A stretch of 33,370 nucleotides of DNA from Hyphomicrobiales bacterium. Lineage in GTDB: Bacteria; Pseudomonadota; Alphaproteobacteria; Rhizobiales; Xanthobacteraceae. Position numbers and translations under genes: made by a program. The notes under the pieces are model-generated. The model made no database searches, was not told where the DNA came from, and saw nothing but the letters and a program-made list of their open reading frames with translations. The stretch lies in assembly GCA_019243195.1 (NCBI GenBank), contig JAFAUQ010000179.1, positions 1 through 33,370 on the forward strand, written 5' to 3'. The stretch's first letter is position 1. The number at the start of each line of letters is the position of its first letter. Positions 10,846-18,706 of the stretch are shown here, piece by piece.

Positions 10846-11726
10846 TTAAACCGATGACCACGTGGCTGCAGGCACTTCGGCTGCATCACTGGTCGAAGAA
10901 CCTGTTCGTGTTTGTTCCGGTCCTGCTCGGTCATGCTTATGTCGAGCAGGCGAAGGTGCTTGCCGCCGGCGCCGCGTTCTTGATTCTGGGCGTGCTCGTT
11001 TCCGCCGGCTACCTGATCAACGACATCGCCGATCTCGACGCCGATCGGCAGCATGAATCGAAACGGCATCGGCCGCTCGCGAGCGGCCGCATCTCGCGGC
11101 GCACCGGCATCACCGTTGCGATCGCGATGATCATCGTCGCGTTCGCCGCCGCGATCGCGCTGTCGCGCGACTTTGCCGTGCTGCTGCTCGTCTATTTCCT
11201 GCTGACCGTCGGCTATTCGCTCTGGCTCAAGAAACTCGCGCTCATCGACGTTGCGGCGATCGCCACCATGCTGACCCTGCGGATCGCGGCGGGCGGTGCC
11301 GTCACTGGGATCGGCCAGTCGCCCTGGCTGCTGTCGTTTTCCATGGCCTTCTTCCTCTCGCTCGCGCTTGCCAAGCGCCATTGCGAGATCAGGCAGGTGG
11401 CATTTTCCGGCGCGGGGGCCGTCGCCGGACGCGGTTTTCACGGCGACGACTGGCCGTTGACCCTGACGTTCGGCGTCGGCGCCGCTCTGACCTCGGTCCT
11501 CATCATGCTGCTCTACCTCGCCAATGACGCGGCGCCGTCCGGATTCTATCCCCGCCAGGGATGGCTCTATGTCGTTCCCGCGGCCATGCTGATCTGGCTC
11601 ATGCGCGTCTGGGTGCTCAGCCACCGCCGGGAACTGCACGACGACCCCGTTATCTTCGCGCTGAGGGACCCCGCGAGCCTCGTTCTGGGCGCGGCGGTGA
11701 TCGCCGCCTTCATCTTGGCTGTGTGA
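10842..11726 (+). CDS. UbiA-family decaprenyl-phosphate phosphoribosyltransferase (DPPR synthase, Rv3806c/NoeC type)
   Basis: This integral membrane prenyltransferase (294 residues, about 8-9 membrane segments) has the UbiA aspartate motif [11 protein letters not shown] starting at Asn60, followed by KRHRPLASG. The second conserved region is [12 protein letters not shown]. The late segment [10 protein letters not shown] matches the GEPEDIALRD type ending I recall from mycobacterial Rv3806c. That family transfers phosphoribose from PRPP to decaprenyl phosphate, the first committed step to polyprenylphosphoryl-D-arabinose. With DprE1 and DprE2 nearby this is far more likely than a ubiquinone enzyme. 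TTG 10842 overlaps the rfbA stop and has GGAGG 10 bases upstream; ATG 10854 is the alternative. The 3' end overlaps the convergent methyltransferase by 17 bases. Confidence 0.85.
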   Translation: MIKPMTTWLQALRLHHWSKNLFVFVPVLLGHAYVEQAKVLAAGAAFLILGVLVSAGYLINDIADLDADRQHESKRHRPLASGRISRRTGITVAIAMIIVAFAAAIALSRDFAVLLLVYFLLTVGYSLWLKKLALIDVAAIATMLTLRIAAGGAVTGIGQSPWLLSFSMAFFLSLALAKRHCEIRQVAFSGAGAVAGRGFHGDDWPLTLTFGVGAALTSVLIMLLYLANDAAPSGFYPRQGWLYVVPAAMLIWLMRVWVLSHRRELHDDPVIFALRDPASLVLGAAVIAAFILAV

Positions 11727-12390
11727 TCACGGTTGCGGGCTTGCGCGACACGACGAGAAATTGCTTGCCCAGGAAACGCCACGCGAACGGAACTGCCAGG
11801 TAGAGCGAAACCAAACGCGGATGCTGCGGCAGACGCGCGCGCGTGGTGTAGGGAAGAAAACGCGGGATGATTCGGTCGATTTCGAAATCGGATTGCACCA
11901 GCCCCTCTTCCAGCGATAAATGCGAAAGCGGCAGGTAATGATCGTAAAAGTCCCAGTATTCCGCCGCGAGATAGCGAATATTTGGCCCCATGATCACGAA
12001 GCGGCCGCCGGGCCGCAGGATGCGCCGCACCTCGACAAATACCCGATCACACTCGTCTTTGGTGCGCAGATGCTCGAGGAAGTTCGACGCGAACACGACG
12101 TCGACCTCGGCGTCGCCAATGGCAGTCACCGCATCCGCCCGCGCCAGGCAGAACTCGACGTCGGTTGCCAGGTGAGCGCGTGCGTCCGGATTGACGTCGA
12201 CCGCGTATTTCTTCCTGCCGCGGATGTTGTTGATGAACTCGCCATAGCCGCAGGCGAGATCGACGATGATTTGATCTTCCCCGATGAGCGGCTGGAAAAA
12301 CCGCGCGCACAGCACTTTCCAGATACGCATTTTGCCGGGCCGGTCGGCTTCACGAAAGCGGAACCGGTAGAGCTTGGAAAGATCGGGCAT
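11710..12390 (-). CDS. Class I SAM-dependent methyltransferase
   Basis: This 226-residue methyltransferase has the SAM motif I IIVDLACGYGEF (about 36-47), the acidic residue in VDVNPDA, VVFASNFLEHL as motif II and ILRPGGRFVIMGPN as the post-II loop. A hydrophobic C-terminal stretch (LYLAVPFAWRFLGKQFLVV) may touch the membrane. It is the last gene of the minus-strand dprE1 operon, 17 bases after the GtrA gene. ATG 12390 is chosen because the longer frame overlaps GtrA without similarity. The acceptor is unknown; a lipid-linked sugar or glycan hydroxyl is likely from context. The stop lies inside the 3' end of the convergent UbiA gene. Confidence 0.8.
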   Translation of the reverse strand: MPDLSKLYRFRFREADRPGKMRIWKVLCARFFQPLIGEDQIIVDLACGYGEFINNIRGRKKYAVDVNPDARAHLATDVEFCLARADAVTAIGDAEVDVVFASNFLEHLRTKDECDRVFVEVRRILRPGGRFVIMGPNIRYLAAEYWDFYDHYLPLSHLSLEEGLVQSDFEIDRIIPRFLPYTTRARLPQHPRLVSLYLAVPFAWRFLGKQFLVVSRKPATVITQPR

Positions 12391-12407
12391 CGGGTGGGAC
12401 GATCGCG

Positions 12408-12830
12408 TCACGCGCCGCGGAAAGTGATCGACTTGTGTAGCACGAAATTTACCAGGGCCGGAACCGCCACCGCGCAGCCGTGACCGAATGCCAACGCGAA
12501 CTGCCGCGGCAAGACGCCGGGCAGAATCCGTTCGCCGAGCAGATAGGCGATCGCCCACACGACCGGGAAGGCCACGAGGTTGAACAACACGAAATAACTC
12601 ATTTCCGCCACAAGCGGACGCCGGCTGTAGGGGAACACGTAGCGCTTGTTGAGCACGAAGGCGACTGCCATCCCGACTGCAAAGGCCGCGGCGATGGCCT
12701 CCCCATAGGTCATGAACAAGTTGAATACGAACCGGCTGAGCCAATTCGCGAGGGCGGCGATTCCGCCGGCGAGCAGAAACCACCCGAACTGGCGCGAGAC
12801 GTAGAGCGAGATGACGCGCCGAAGCGACAT
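12408..12830 (-). CDS. GtrA-family membrane protein (Rv3789-like)
   Basis: This is a 140-residue protein with four predicted membrane helices (about 14-34, 40-61, 76-97 and 108-130). Between helices 2 and 3 lies the GtrA-type FVLNKRYVF segment, and the protein ends in VNFVLHKSITFRG. GtrA proteins are thought to move or handle polyprenyl-phosphate sugars at the membrane. In mycobacteria the GtrA homologue Rv3789 is next to dprE1-dprE2 and has been linked to arabinosyl donor handling or AftA recruitment. The ATG shares one base with the stop of the preceding FAD oxidoreductase gene, so it is translationally coupled to the dprE operon. Confidence 0.85.
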   Translation of the reverse strand: MSLRRVISLYVSRQFGWFLLAGGIAALANWLSRFVFNLFMTYGEAIAAAFAVGMAVAFVLNKRYVFPYSRRPLVAEMSYFVLFNLVAFPVVWAIAYLLGERILPGVLPRQFALAFGHGCAVAVPALVNFVLHKSITFRGA

Positions 12831-14113
12831 CAGGCGGCGATCCGCTCGACCATCGCCTTGCCCAGGCGCACGCTTTCGGCGATGCCGCGGTCCTCGGGAT
12901 AATAAAAGCACGTATCGGCGATTTGCAGGCCGGCAATCGCACTCTCAATCGGCGGCAGCATGGCGGCAAAACCCGGCGGGCACACCGGCTGGGCGTGACG
13001 CAGGCGCCCCACATGGCACGCGATCACATCGCCCTCGCCGAGTGCAGGATTGATCAGCTTGAGATAGCCGAAGGCCTCGGCTCGGAACAACGCGTCGCTG
13101 CGGGCGAATTTCGGATGGCTCACCGGCATGTAGTACGGAACATAGACGACCGTGTCGCCGGTCGGCCGCAGGTTCGAAAACTCGACGATACCCGGGATTT
13201 CAAAGCGCTCGTCGGAAATGTTGATCCAGAAGTTCGGGCTGACCGAACGCTTGAGCCGGAACACGACGCACACCACGCCGATGTTGACGATCGCGCGGTA
13301 GCGCGCGAGATCGGCGGCCGGCAGGTCAGGCACCAGGCGCTCGACGAGTGGCGTCGGTACGGTGCTGATCACCGCGTCGGCCGGAAAGATCTCCTCGCCC
13401 GCGATGACCCCGGTCACCCGACCCCCTTCCACCGCCACCCGGCTCGCGGCGGTACCGAGACGAACCTCTCCGCCGCGTTTGCGGATGGCATCGACCAGCG
13501 CATGGATGAGCGTCTCCGAGCCGCCTTCGATGTAACCAAGCTCCTCCTGGAACATGGAACGTCGCGACGTGCCAATCCGCTTGATGCGGGTCCAGATCCA
13601 GGCGGCCGAGATGTTGTCGGCGTATTGGTAGAACTTGAGCTTGAATAGCGGCGCCCACAGCCGTTCGTAAACGCGCGCACCGCACCAGCGCGTGATCCAA
13701 TCCTTCGCGGAAACCTGCTCAAGGGAGCCGGCGTCGCGGCGACGCACGCCGGCGGCCATCATGGCCCCATAGCGCAGCTTCTCAACGAACGACAGCTTGG
13801 GAAAGCGCAGGAGCGATAACGGATCGCCCCAAGGCTCGAGCCGGCCGTCGATGTAATAGCCCATCGATGTGACGACCCATCGCATGCGCTCGCCGAGCCC
13901 GAGTTCATCGAGCAGTTCGAAGGTCGGCCGGTCCGCTTTGCAGACGAAGTGATAAAAGCGCTCGATCGACAGGCCGCCGAGGTCGAAATGCGCCGCCATG
14001 CCGCCGGCCTCGGGCGCCGCCTCCAGCACGGTGACCCGATGTCCGCGTTTGAGCGCGTAGTAGCCGGCCGCCAGCCCCATGGCGCCCGCCCCGATCACCA
14101 CCACGCTCGCCAT
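12830..14113 (-). CDS. FAD-dependent oxidoreductase (amine oxidase / protoporphyrinogen-oxidase-like)
   Basis: This 427-residue flavoprotein begins with the dinucleotide-binding motif VVVIGAGAMGLAAGYYAL and continues with VTVLEAAPEAGGMA and IERFYHFV. The middle segment IEGGSETLIHALVDAI and the late YYPEDRGIAESVRLGKAM complete the FAD fold. I know homologues as uncharacterised NAD(P)/FAD oxidoreductases in polysaccharide loci next to GtrA proteins. It is not clearly a UDP-galactopyranose mutase. It sits in the dprE operon between an epimerase and GtrA, so an oxidation, reduction or isomerisation on a sugar or lipid-linked sugar is plausible. ATG 14113 (GTG 14116 possible) is preceded by GGAG. 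Confidence 0.75.
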   Translation of the reverse strand: MASVVVIGAGAMGLAAGYYALKRGHRVTVLEAAPEAGGMAAHFDLGGLSIERFYHFVCKADRPTFELLDELGLGERMRWVVTSMGYYIDGRLEPWGDPLSLLRFPKLSFVEKLRYGAMMAAGVRRRDAGSLEQVSAKDWITRWCGARVYERLWAPLFKLKFYQYADNISAAWIWTRIKRIGTSRRSMFQEELGYIEGGSETLIHALVDAIRKRGGEVRLGTAASRVAVEGGRVTGVIAGEEIFPADAVISTVPTPLVERLVPDLPAADLARYRAIVNIGVVCVVFRLKRSVSPNFWINISDERFEIPGIVEFSNLRPTGDTVVYVPYYMPVSHPKFARSDALFRAEAFGYLKLINPALGEGDVIACHVGRLRHAQPVCPPGFAAMLPPIESAIAGLQIADTCFYYPEDRGIAESVRLGKAMVERIAA

Positions 14114-14116
14114 CAC

Positions 14117-15046
14117 CTAGAACTCCAGCGCGATCCGGGAATAGACCGGATCGCGATAGGTTTCGGCCAGCGCGGTCTTCAGCGGCGTCGGCTTGACCCC
14201 GAACAGGGCCGGCCAGTCGATCACTTCGAACACGTCAGGCGTCGCCAGCGCTTCGAGCTGTTTCGTGGTGAACGGCGGGTCGCGCGAAAAAAGGCCGTAG
14301 ACGAACAGCATCGACCAGAACAGCCGATAAGGCACCGGCACGATCCGCGCGGAACCCCCGGAAACCTCTTTCACGGCGCGGATGAGATCGACATAGTCGA
14401 TCGGCTCGAGCCCGGTGATGTTGTATTCGCCGGTCGGCCGGCACTCGATGCACGCCATCACGATATCGCAGAAGTCGCCCACGTAGAGCGGCTGGCGCAA
14501 GTAGCGACCGTGCCCGGGAATGGGAAAGAGCGGGGAGCGCTGCATGAATCGCGATAGCCACCCGAGGTGCTTGCGGTCGAACCACCCGAACATCAGCGTC
14601 GGCCGCAAGACGATGGCCGGAGAGCCCGACTGCAAAACCAGCTTCTCCTGCGCCTCCTTGCTCCAGACGTAGTCGTCCTTGGCCATCGATTTGACGACCG
14701 ACGAGCTGACATGGACCAAATAAACGTCGGGTCGCGCCACGGCCGCGAGCAGCCGTTCGGTCGCTGCGATATTGTTGCGGGCATACGTCGCACGATCGAG
14801 CCCGCCGATCTGCGCGTGACAGATCACGATGACGTCGACAGCGGCAACGGCCTGCTGCCAAGCGCCCGGTTCCGCAAGGTCCGCCTCGACGACCGTGACG
14901 TCCGGATGCAACCGGCGCAGCAGGGCGGTGTTGGCCGGATGCTTGTCGATCGCGACGATGTCGCGATAACCGCGCGCCTCCAGGCGCGGGATCAGATTCT
15001 GGCCGACCAGCCCGGCGGCCCCGGTAATGGCGATTCTCGCGGCCAC
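14117..15046 (-). CDS. NAD-dependent epimerase/dehydratase family protein (extended SDR)
   Basis: This 309-residue extended SDR protein has the nucleotide-binding motif ITGAAGLVGQNLIPRL at residues 6-21. The catalytic segment is HVSSSVVKSMAKDDYVWSKE, with a Tyr-x3-Lys pair. Later segments VLRPTLMFGWFDRKHLGW and YNITGLEPIDYVDLI are typical of sugar epimerases and reductases. The C-terminal region around YRLFWSMLFVYGLF is hydrophobic and may dock at the membrane. The GTG start follows the dprE2 stop by 3 bases. Its operon position suggests action on a nucleotide-linked or polyprenyl-linked sugar. The substrate cannot be read from sequence. Confidence 0.75.
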   Translation of the reverse strand: MAARIAITGAAGLVGQNLIPRLEARGYRDIVAIDKHPANTALLRRLHPDVTVVEADLAEPGAWQQAVAAVDVIVICHAQIGGLDRATYARNNIAATERLLAAVARPDVYLVHVSSSVVKSMAKDDYVWSKEAQEKLVLQSGSPAIVLRPTLMFGWFDRKHLGWLSRFMQRSPLFPIPGHGRYLRQPLYVGDFCDIVMACIECRPTGEYNITGLEPIDYVDLIRAVKEVSGGSARIVPVPYRLFWSMLFVYGLFSRDPPFTTKQLEALATPDVFEVIDWPALFGVKPTPLKTALAETYRDPVYSRIALEF

Positions 15047-15049
15047 GAT

Positions 15050-15796
15050 TCAAATCTTCAGCCGCCGGAACACGAACCACGGCAGGCGGCGGATGACGGC
15101 CATGATCGGCCGCCAGAACCACGGCGTATAGACGACGCGCGCCCCGCGGCGCACGGCGCGCTCGATATCGGTGGCGACGCGGTCGGGCGTACTCCACAAA
15201 GGCCCGCTCTTGACAAAGCCTGCTGTCATCGGCGTGTCGACGAAACCCGGCTTGACCAGGACGAAGCGCGCAGGCGTGCCCGCGTAAGCGTGGGCAAGCC
15301 CCTGGACGAAGATGTCGATCCCGGCCTTGGCGGCGCCGTAAATGAAATTCGTCCGGCGACCGCGGTCGCCGGCGACCGAGCCGATGACAATTGTGGTGAG
15401 CGGCTGGGTGGCCTCGCGGCCCTTGAGAAAGGCCAGCTGCCACAGCGCGGCGCTGGTAAAATTTACGTCCAGCGCCGCTTGGGCGGCGGCAACATCGCGC
15501 TCCAACACCGTTTGCTCGCCCAAGATCCCGTAGGCCAGAACAATCTCCTGCGGAGGGCCGAAGCGCGCGTGGATTGTTTCCACGGCGCTCTCGATCGCGC
15601 CGATGGCAGAAAGGTCCATCAGCAGGGGCTCGGCAGAAGCCGCGCCGCGTGTGACGAGATCCGCCGCAACGACCTTGAGCCGCTCTTCTCGTCGGCCGGC
15701 AAGCACGAAGCGCACGCCTGCGGCGGCACGACGACGCGCATAGGCCTGCGCGATCGCGGAGGTCGCGCCGAGAATGACAACGAGATCCGTGCTCAT
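15050..15796 (-). CDS. dprE2: Decaprenylphosphoryl-2-keto-D-erythro-pentose reductase (DprE2-like)
   Basis: This 248-residue short-chain dehydrogenase has the nucleotide-binding motif VILGATSAIAQAYA and catalytic Tyr153/Lys157 in FIYGAAKAG. Beyond generic SDR features, three segments match mycobacterial DprE2 as I recall it: AYGILGEQ (AFGLLGDA in Rv3791), GDRGRRTNFIYG (GERVRRANFVYG) and the ending RRLPWFVFRRLKI (RHIPRSIFRKLPI). DprE2 reduces the 2-keto intermediate made by DprE1 to decaprenylphosphoryl-D-arabinose with NADH. The start overlaps the dprE1 stop in an ATGA arrangement, so the two subunits of the epimerase are co-translated. Confidence 0.87.
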   Translation of the reverse strand: MSTDLVVILGATSAIAQAYARRRAAAGVRFVLAGRREERLKVVAADLVTRGAASAEPLLMDLSAIGAIESAVETIHARFGPPQEIVLAYGILGEQTVLERDVAAAQAALDVNFTSAALWQLAFLKGREATQPLTTIVIGSVAGDRGRRTNFIYGAAKAGIDIFVQGLAHAYAGTPARFVLVKPGFVDTPMTAGFVKSGPLWSTPDRVATDIERAVRRGARVVYTPWFWRPIMAVIRRLPWFVFRRLKI

Positions 15797-17115
15797 GCGG
15801 CGTCCGCGGCGACCCGGCGCCAGAAGTCGGACATGAGCGCCGGATCGCGCTGCTCTTCGAGCTGGCGCCACTGCGGGTAACCGGCACGGAAGGCTTCGCC
15901 CGACATGGTCGCGTCTTTGGCCGGATAAAGCCGGCCCGCGGCCGCGACCACCACATCGGTCATGCGATCGAGCAACCGCCGGGTGCCGTCACCGCGGTTG
16001 GCAAGATCGAGCGCCAGCGTGACGCCGGATTTGGGAAACGACAGCAGTCCCGGCGATGGACGATCACCCAACACTTTGAGCACCGTGAGGAATGACGGCT
16101 CGCCGCCTTCGGCGCTCAGCTCGAGCAGGCTACGCAGCGTCTCTGGCGCATTCTTCATGGGCACGACCGACTGATGCTGAAAAAATCCGCGGCGGCCGTA
16201 TAGCCGGTTCCAGTCTGAAAGCGAATCGAGCGGATAGAAGAACGGCTCGTAGTGCATCGTCCCGCGGCCCGTGGCCCACGGACGCGTACGGTAGAAATAA
16301 TTGAACAGCGCGATCGTGCCGCGATTGAGAAGATGGCGCGCGACGTGCGGCACCGCGATCTGCTTGCGACCATGGGGCGTAAGCGCGCCCGCGTCGGCAT
16401 GGCGTCCACGCATGAAAAGGCCGCGGCCGAGCGAGGGCCCGCGCGCCAGACTGTCCACCCAGGCGACAGTGTAAGGCCAATCGGCGCTCTCGGCCGAAAG
16501 GCGGAAAAAATCATCGAGCCGCGCCATCGCGAGGGTCTCGACGTCCATCGTTGCGGAGCGGATCGGCAGCAGTTTCAGCTCGACCCAGACGATCACGCCG
16601 GTGAGCCCGAGTCCGCCGACGGTCGCAGCAAATAGCGGCGAGTCAACAGATAGGTCCAGCATCTCGCCGGTCGAGCGCGCGAGCCCGATCCGGCGCACGT
16701 GGCAGCCGATGGTTCCGGCGCTCTCCTGGTTCTTGCCATGCACGTCGTTTGCGACGGCGCCGCCAAGCGTGACAAATTTTGTCCCGGGAGTCACGGGAAG
16801 GAACCAACCGCGCGGCACGCAAACGCGGAGCAAAGCGTCGAATGAGAGGCCCGCTTCCGCGCGCACCACGCCGGTTTCCCAATCGGCGGTAAGAAAATGA
16901 TCCGCCCGCGCAGTATCGAGCAGATAGCCGCCGCCGTTGAGGGCAACATCGCCATACGAACGGCCGAGGCCGCGACACAGCAGCGGCCGTTTGTCGGACG
17001 CCCGGATCGCCGCCACCATCTCATCGGCGAAGGCCGCCGGCACGATCACGTGCGCGCGCGGCTGCAAACGCCCCCACGCGTACACCTGTTGCCGTTCACT
17101 GGTATTTCGGTCCAT
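15793..17115 (-). CDS. dprE1: Decaprenylphosphoryl-beta-D-ribose 2-oxidase (DprE1-like)
   Basis: This 440-residue FAD-linked oxidase opens with RGLGRSYGDVALNGGG and continues with GGAVANDVHGKN (His126), both DprE1 signatures. RLYPAKDAT carries Lys400, the counterpart of the essential Lys418 of mycobacterial DprE1. The position of Cys387, the cysteine attacked by benzothiazinones, reads Ala368 here (FPKSGVTLALDL). The enzyme oxidises the 2-hydroxyl of polyprenylphosphoryl-ribose, and DprE2 then reduces the ketone to give the arabinose epimer. ATG 17115 is used (GTG 17121 possible), and dprE1 leads the minus-strand operon. A generic L-gulonolactone-oxidase relative is less likely given DprE2 directly downstream. 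Confidence 0.9.
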   Translation of the reverse strand: MDRNTSERQQVYAWGRLQPRAHVIVPAAFADEMVAAIRASDKRPLLCRGLGRSYGDVALNGGGYLLDTARADHFLTADWETGVVRAEAGLSFDALLRVCVPRGWFLPVTPGTKFVTLGGAVANDVHGKNQESAGTIGCHVRRIGLARSTGEMLDLSVDSPLFAATVGGLGLTGVIVWVELKLLPIRSATMDVETLAMARLDDFFRLSAESADWPYTVAWVDSLARGPSLGRGLFMRGRHADAGALTPHGRKQIAVPHVARHLLNRGTIALFNYFYRTRPWATGRGTMHYEPFFYPLDSLSDWNRLYGRRGFFQHQSVVPMKNAPETLRSLLELSAEGGEPSFLTVLKVLGDRPSPGLLSFPKSGVTLALDLANRGDGTRRLLDRMTDVVVAAAGRLYPAKDATMSGEAFRAGYPQWRQLEEQRDPALMSDFWRRVAADAA

Positions 17116-17170
17116 CGGCACCCCGTCTTGGTATTTACATGGCCTGGGGCGCGTGAGAAGGGTCGCTTAC
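17116..17170. promoter_or_regulatory. Short divergent region between dprE1 and the GT-C candidate
   Basis: Only 55 bases separate two divergent starts, so at least one promoter must extend into a coding region. No clear -35/-10 pair is visible. The tight spacing suggests shared control of the arabinose-donor operon and the membrane protein. Confidence 0.3.
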
Positions 17171-18661
17171 ATGATTGCGCCGCGACCGATCCTGTCGTTC
17201 CTCTCGTATCTGCTCTATGCGGCCGCTGCACTCATTGCCGTGAAGGAGCATCCTTCCGCCTGGGCCGACGAACACGACTACAGTTTGCCGGCGGCAATTT
17301 CGCATGCGGTCTACGGCACGCGGCTCGGCATCTACCAGAGCAGCGTCCGTGCGGTGTTTTTCGCGCTCGATCGAACCGGGCTGACGCCGCAGTCGTTGCG
17401 CGACGCGGTCGAGGTCGCGAGCCGGGGGGATCTCCCGCCCGGTGGTTACACGCTCGCGAACGATGGGCTCGGCGCCGGGCAGCCCTTGTTCATGGGCGTC
17501 GCGGCAGACCTGTTTGGGCCGCATCTGTCTTCCTTTCCGATTCTGTTCTTGCTGCTGATGGGTATTGCGACGTTCTGCTTCATCGCCCGGTTCGACGACA
17601 GCCGCTTGTTCATGGTGCCGCTGACCTTCACGGCCCTGTGTGTCATGCTGTTGACGCCGCTGCTCTCCGACCAAGAGGTTCTTGATCAAGCGCCGATCGG
17701 CGGAAACCGTTTCTTCGGCATGCTCGGCGTCCTGCCGGCGCTTCATCTTTACTTCGACCTGCGCGAGGAGCCGACGAAAATGTCCTCAAGCAGATCCCGG
17801 CTGAGCGCGGTGCAACTCGTCCTGTTGCTCCTCACCATCCTCACGCGCAGCAGCTCCGCCTATCTGCTCGGGTTATTGGCACTCGGGGGGTTCGAACGAT
17901 GGCGCTCCACCCGAGTGGATCGCGCTCGGCGCTCGATCTTTTGGCGGGAGGTGCGCCGTCTGGCGCTTTTGGCGCTCGTCTCCCAGACCATCATGGTTGC
18001 AATCGTCTACGATTATATGCTGCGCGGCCGGGTATTCGGTGCGGTTTGGCACCGGGCGTTCGTGAGCTTGTCGCTTCACCCCGAGTGGCCATTCGGCAAT
18101 TTGCGCGAGGTTTACGATTGCACCAAAGTCATGCCGGAGGGGCTCACCCGGGCGCAGCATGATGCGAACGGGTACTGCGTGTGGTTTGCCGTGAACCATG
18201 ACCAACCCGCGAGCAAACTCGCCGAGGGCGTGCTCGGTCCCGCATATGAAGCGACGCTGCGGAACGCGCTGTTCAAGGTGATCTGCTCATATCCCCGGCA
18301 AGCTTTCGAGCTTTATTTCTATTATAAGCCGCTGTTTCTCTGGCAGACGCTGCGCCGTGCCGTCGATATCGAATGGCGCGCCTTTTCGCCATCGGTCCTT
18401 GCGCTCGTAACTCTCGAGATAGTGCTGTTTCTCGGCTTCATCATCAACGGCGCGCTTGCCGGAAAACCCGAGGTGACCTGGCGGCTCGGCGTCATTCCGA
18501 TTCTCTTCGTGCTCTCGATTCCATCGCAATTTATTGCCTGGAGCAGTCTTCACACTGGCGTCGAGGTCGTGTTCTATATGTACTGCCTGATCGCCGCCGC
18601 CGTCGCCCTCGCCGTGCAGGCAATGATGAGAACTATCGCGAGACCGGCTGAGCCGGGGTAA
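17171..18661 (+). CDS. Multi-pass membrane protein, candidate GT-C (arabinosyl)transferase
   Basis: This is a 496-residue protein with about nine hydrophobic segments (for example 7-24, about 117-137, 146-166, 215-235, 275-295 and three in the last 100 residues). Directly after the first helix comes WADEHDY, with Asp33, Glu34 and Asp36. An acidic pair in the first periplasmic loop is the usual catalytic feature of GT-C glycosyltransferases that use polyprenyl-phosphate sugars. I do not recognise a specific family. It is divergent from dprE1, as the arabinosyltransferase AftA sits beside dprE1-dprE2 in mycobacteria, so it is a candidate for using polyprenylphosphoryl-D-arabinose. ATG 17171 is chosen because the frame upstream lies inside dprE1 antisense. 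A polymerase (Wzy-like) role is the main alternative. Confidence 0.7.
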   Translation: MIAPRPILSFLSYLLYAAAALIAVKEHPSAWADEHDYSLPAAISHAVYGTRLGIYQSSVRAVFFALDRTGLTPQSLRDAVEVASRGDLPPGGYTLANDGLGAGQPLFMGVAADLFGPHLSSFPILFLLLMGIATFCFIARFDDSRLFMVPLTFTALCVMLLTPLLSDQEVLDQAPIGGNRFFGMLGVLPALHLYFDLREEPTKMSSSRSRLSAVQLVLLLLTILTRSSSAYLLGLLALGGFERWRSTRVDRARRSIFWREVRRLALLALVSQTIMVAIVYDYMLRGRVFGAVWHRAFVSLSLHPEWPFGNLREVYDCTKVMPEGLTRAQHDANGYCVWFAVNHDQPASKLAEGVLGPAYEATLRNALFKVICSYPRQAFELYFYYKPLFLWQTLRRAVDIEWRAFSPSVLALVTLEIVLFLGFIINGALAGKPEVTWRLGVIPILFVLSIPSQFIAWSSLHTGVEVVFYMYCLIAAAVALAVQAMMRTIARPAEPG

Positions 18662-18706
18662 CGCGCGATTGCCCGCCCTGCCGATATTGTCTAGTCGATA
18701 GCGCAC

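Noticed and set aside
10842-11726. 4-Hydroxybenzoate polyprenyltransferase of ubiquinone synthesis, suggested by the 4-hydroxybenzoate genes in the same window
   Set aside because: The [10 protein letters not shown] and IALRD-type segments match the phosphoribosyltransferase branch, and dprE1/dprE2 are nearby while no ubi genes are.
12830-14113. UDP-galactopyranose mutase as identity for the FAD oxidoreductase, by analogy to mycobacterial glf near ubiA
   Set aside because: Only the general FAD-binding motif is shared; the mutase-specific segments are not seen, and the protein fits the wider amine-oxidase-like group better.
14235-15956. A 573-codon minus-strand frame and a 437-codon plus-strand frame (14567-15880) over the epimerase and dprE2
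   Set aside because: Both overlap genes with conserved SDR motifs, and their arginine-rich or low-complexity products look like frame shadows.
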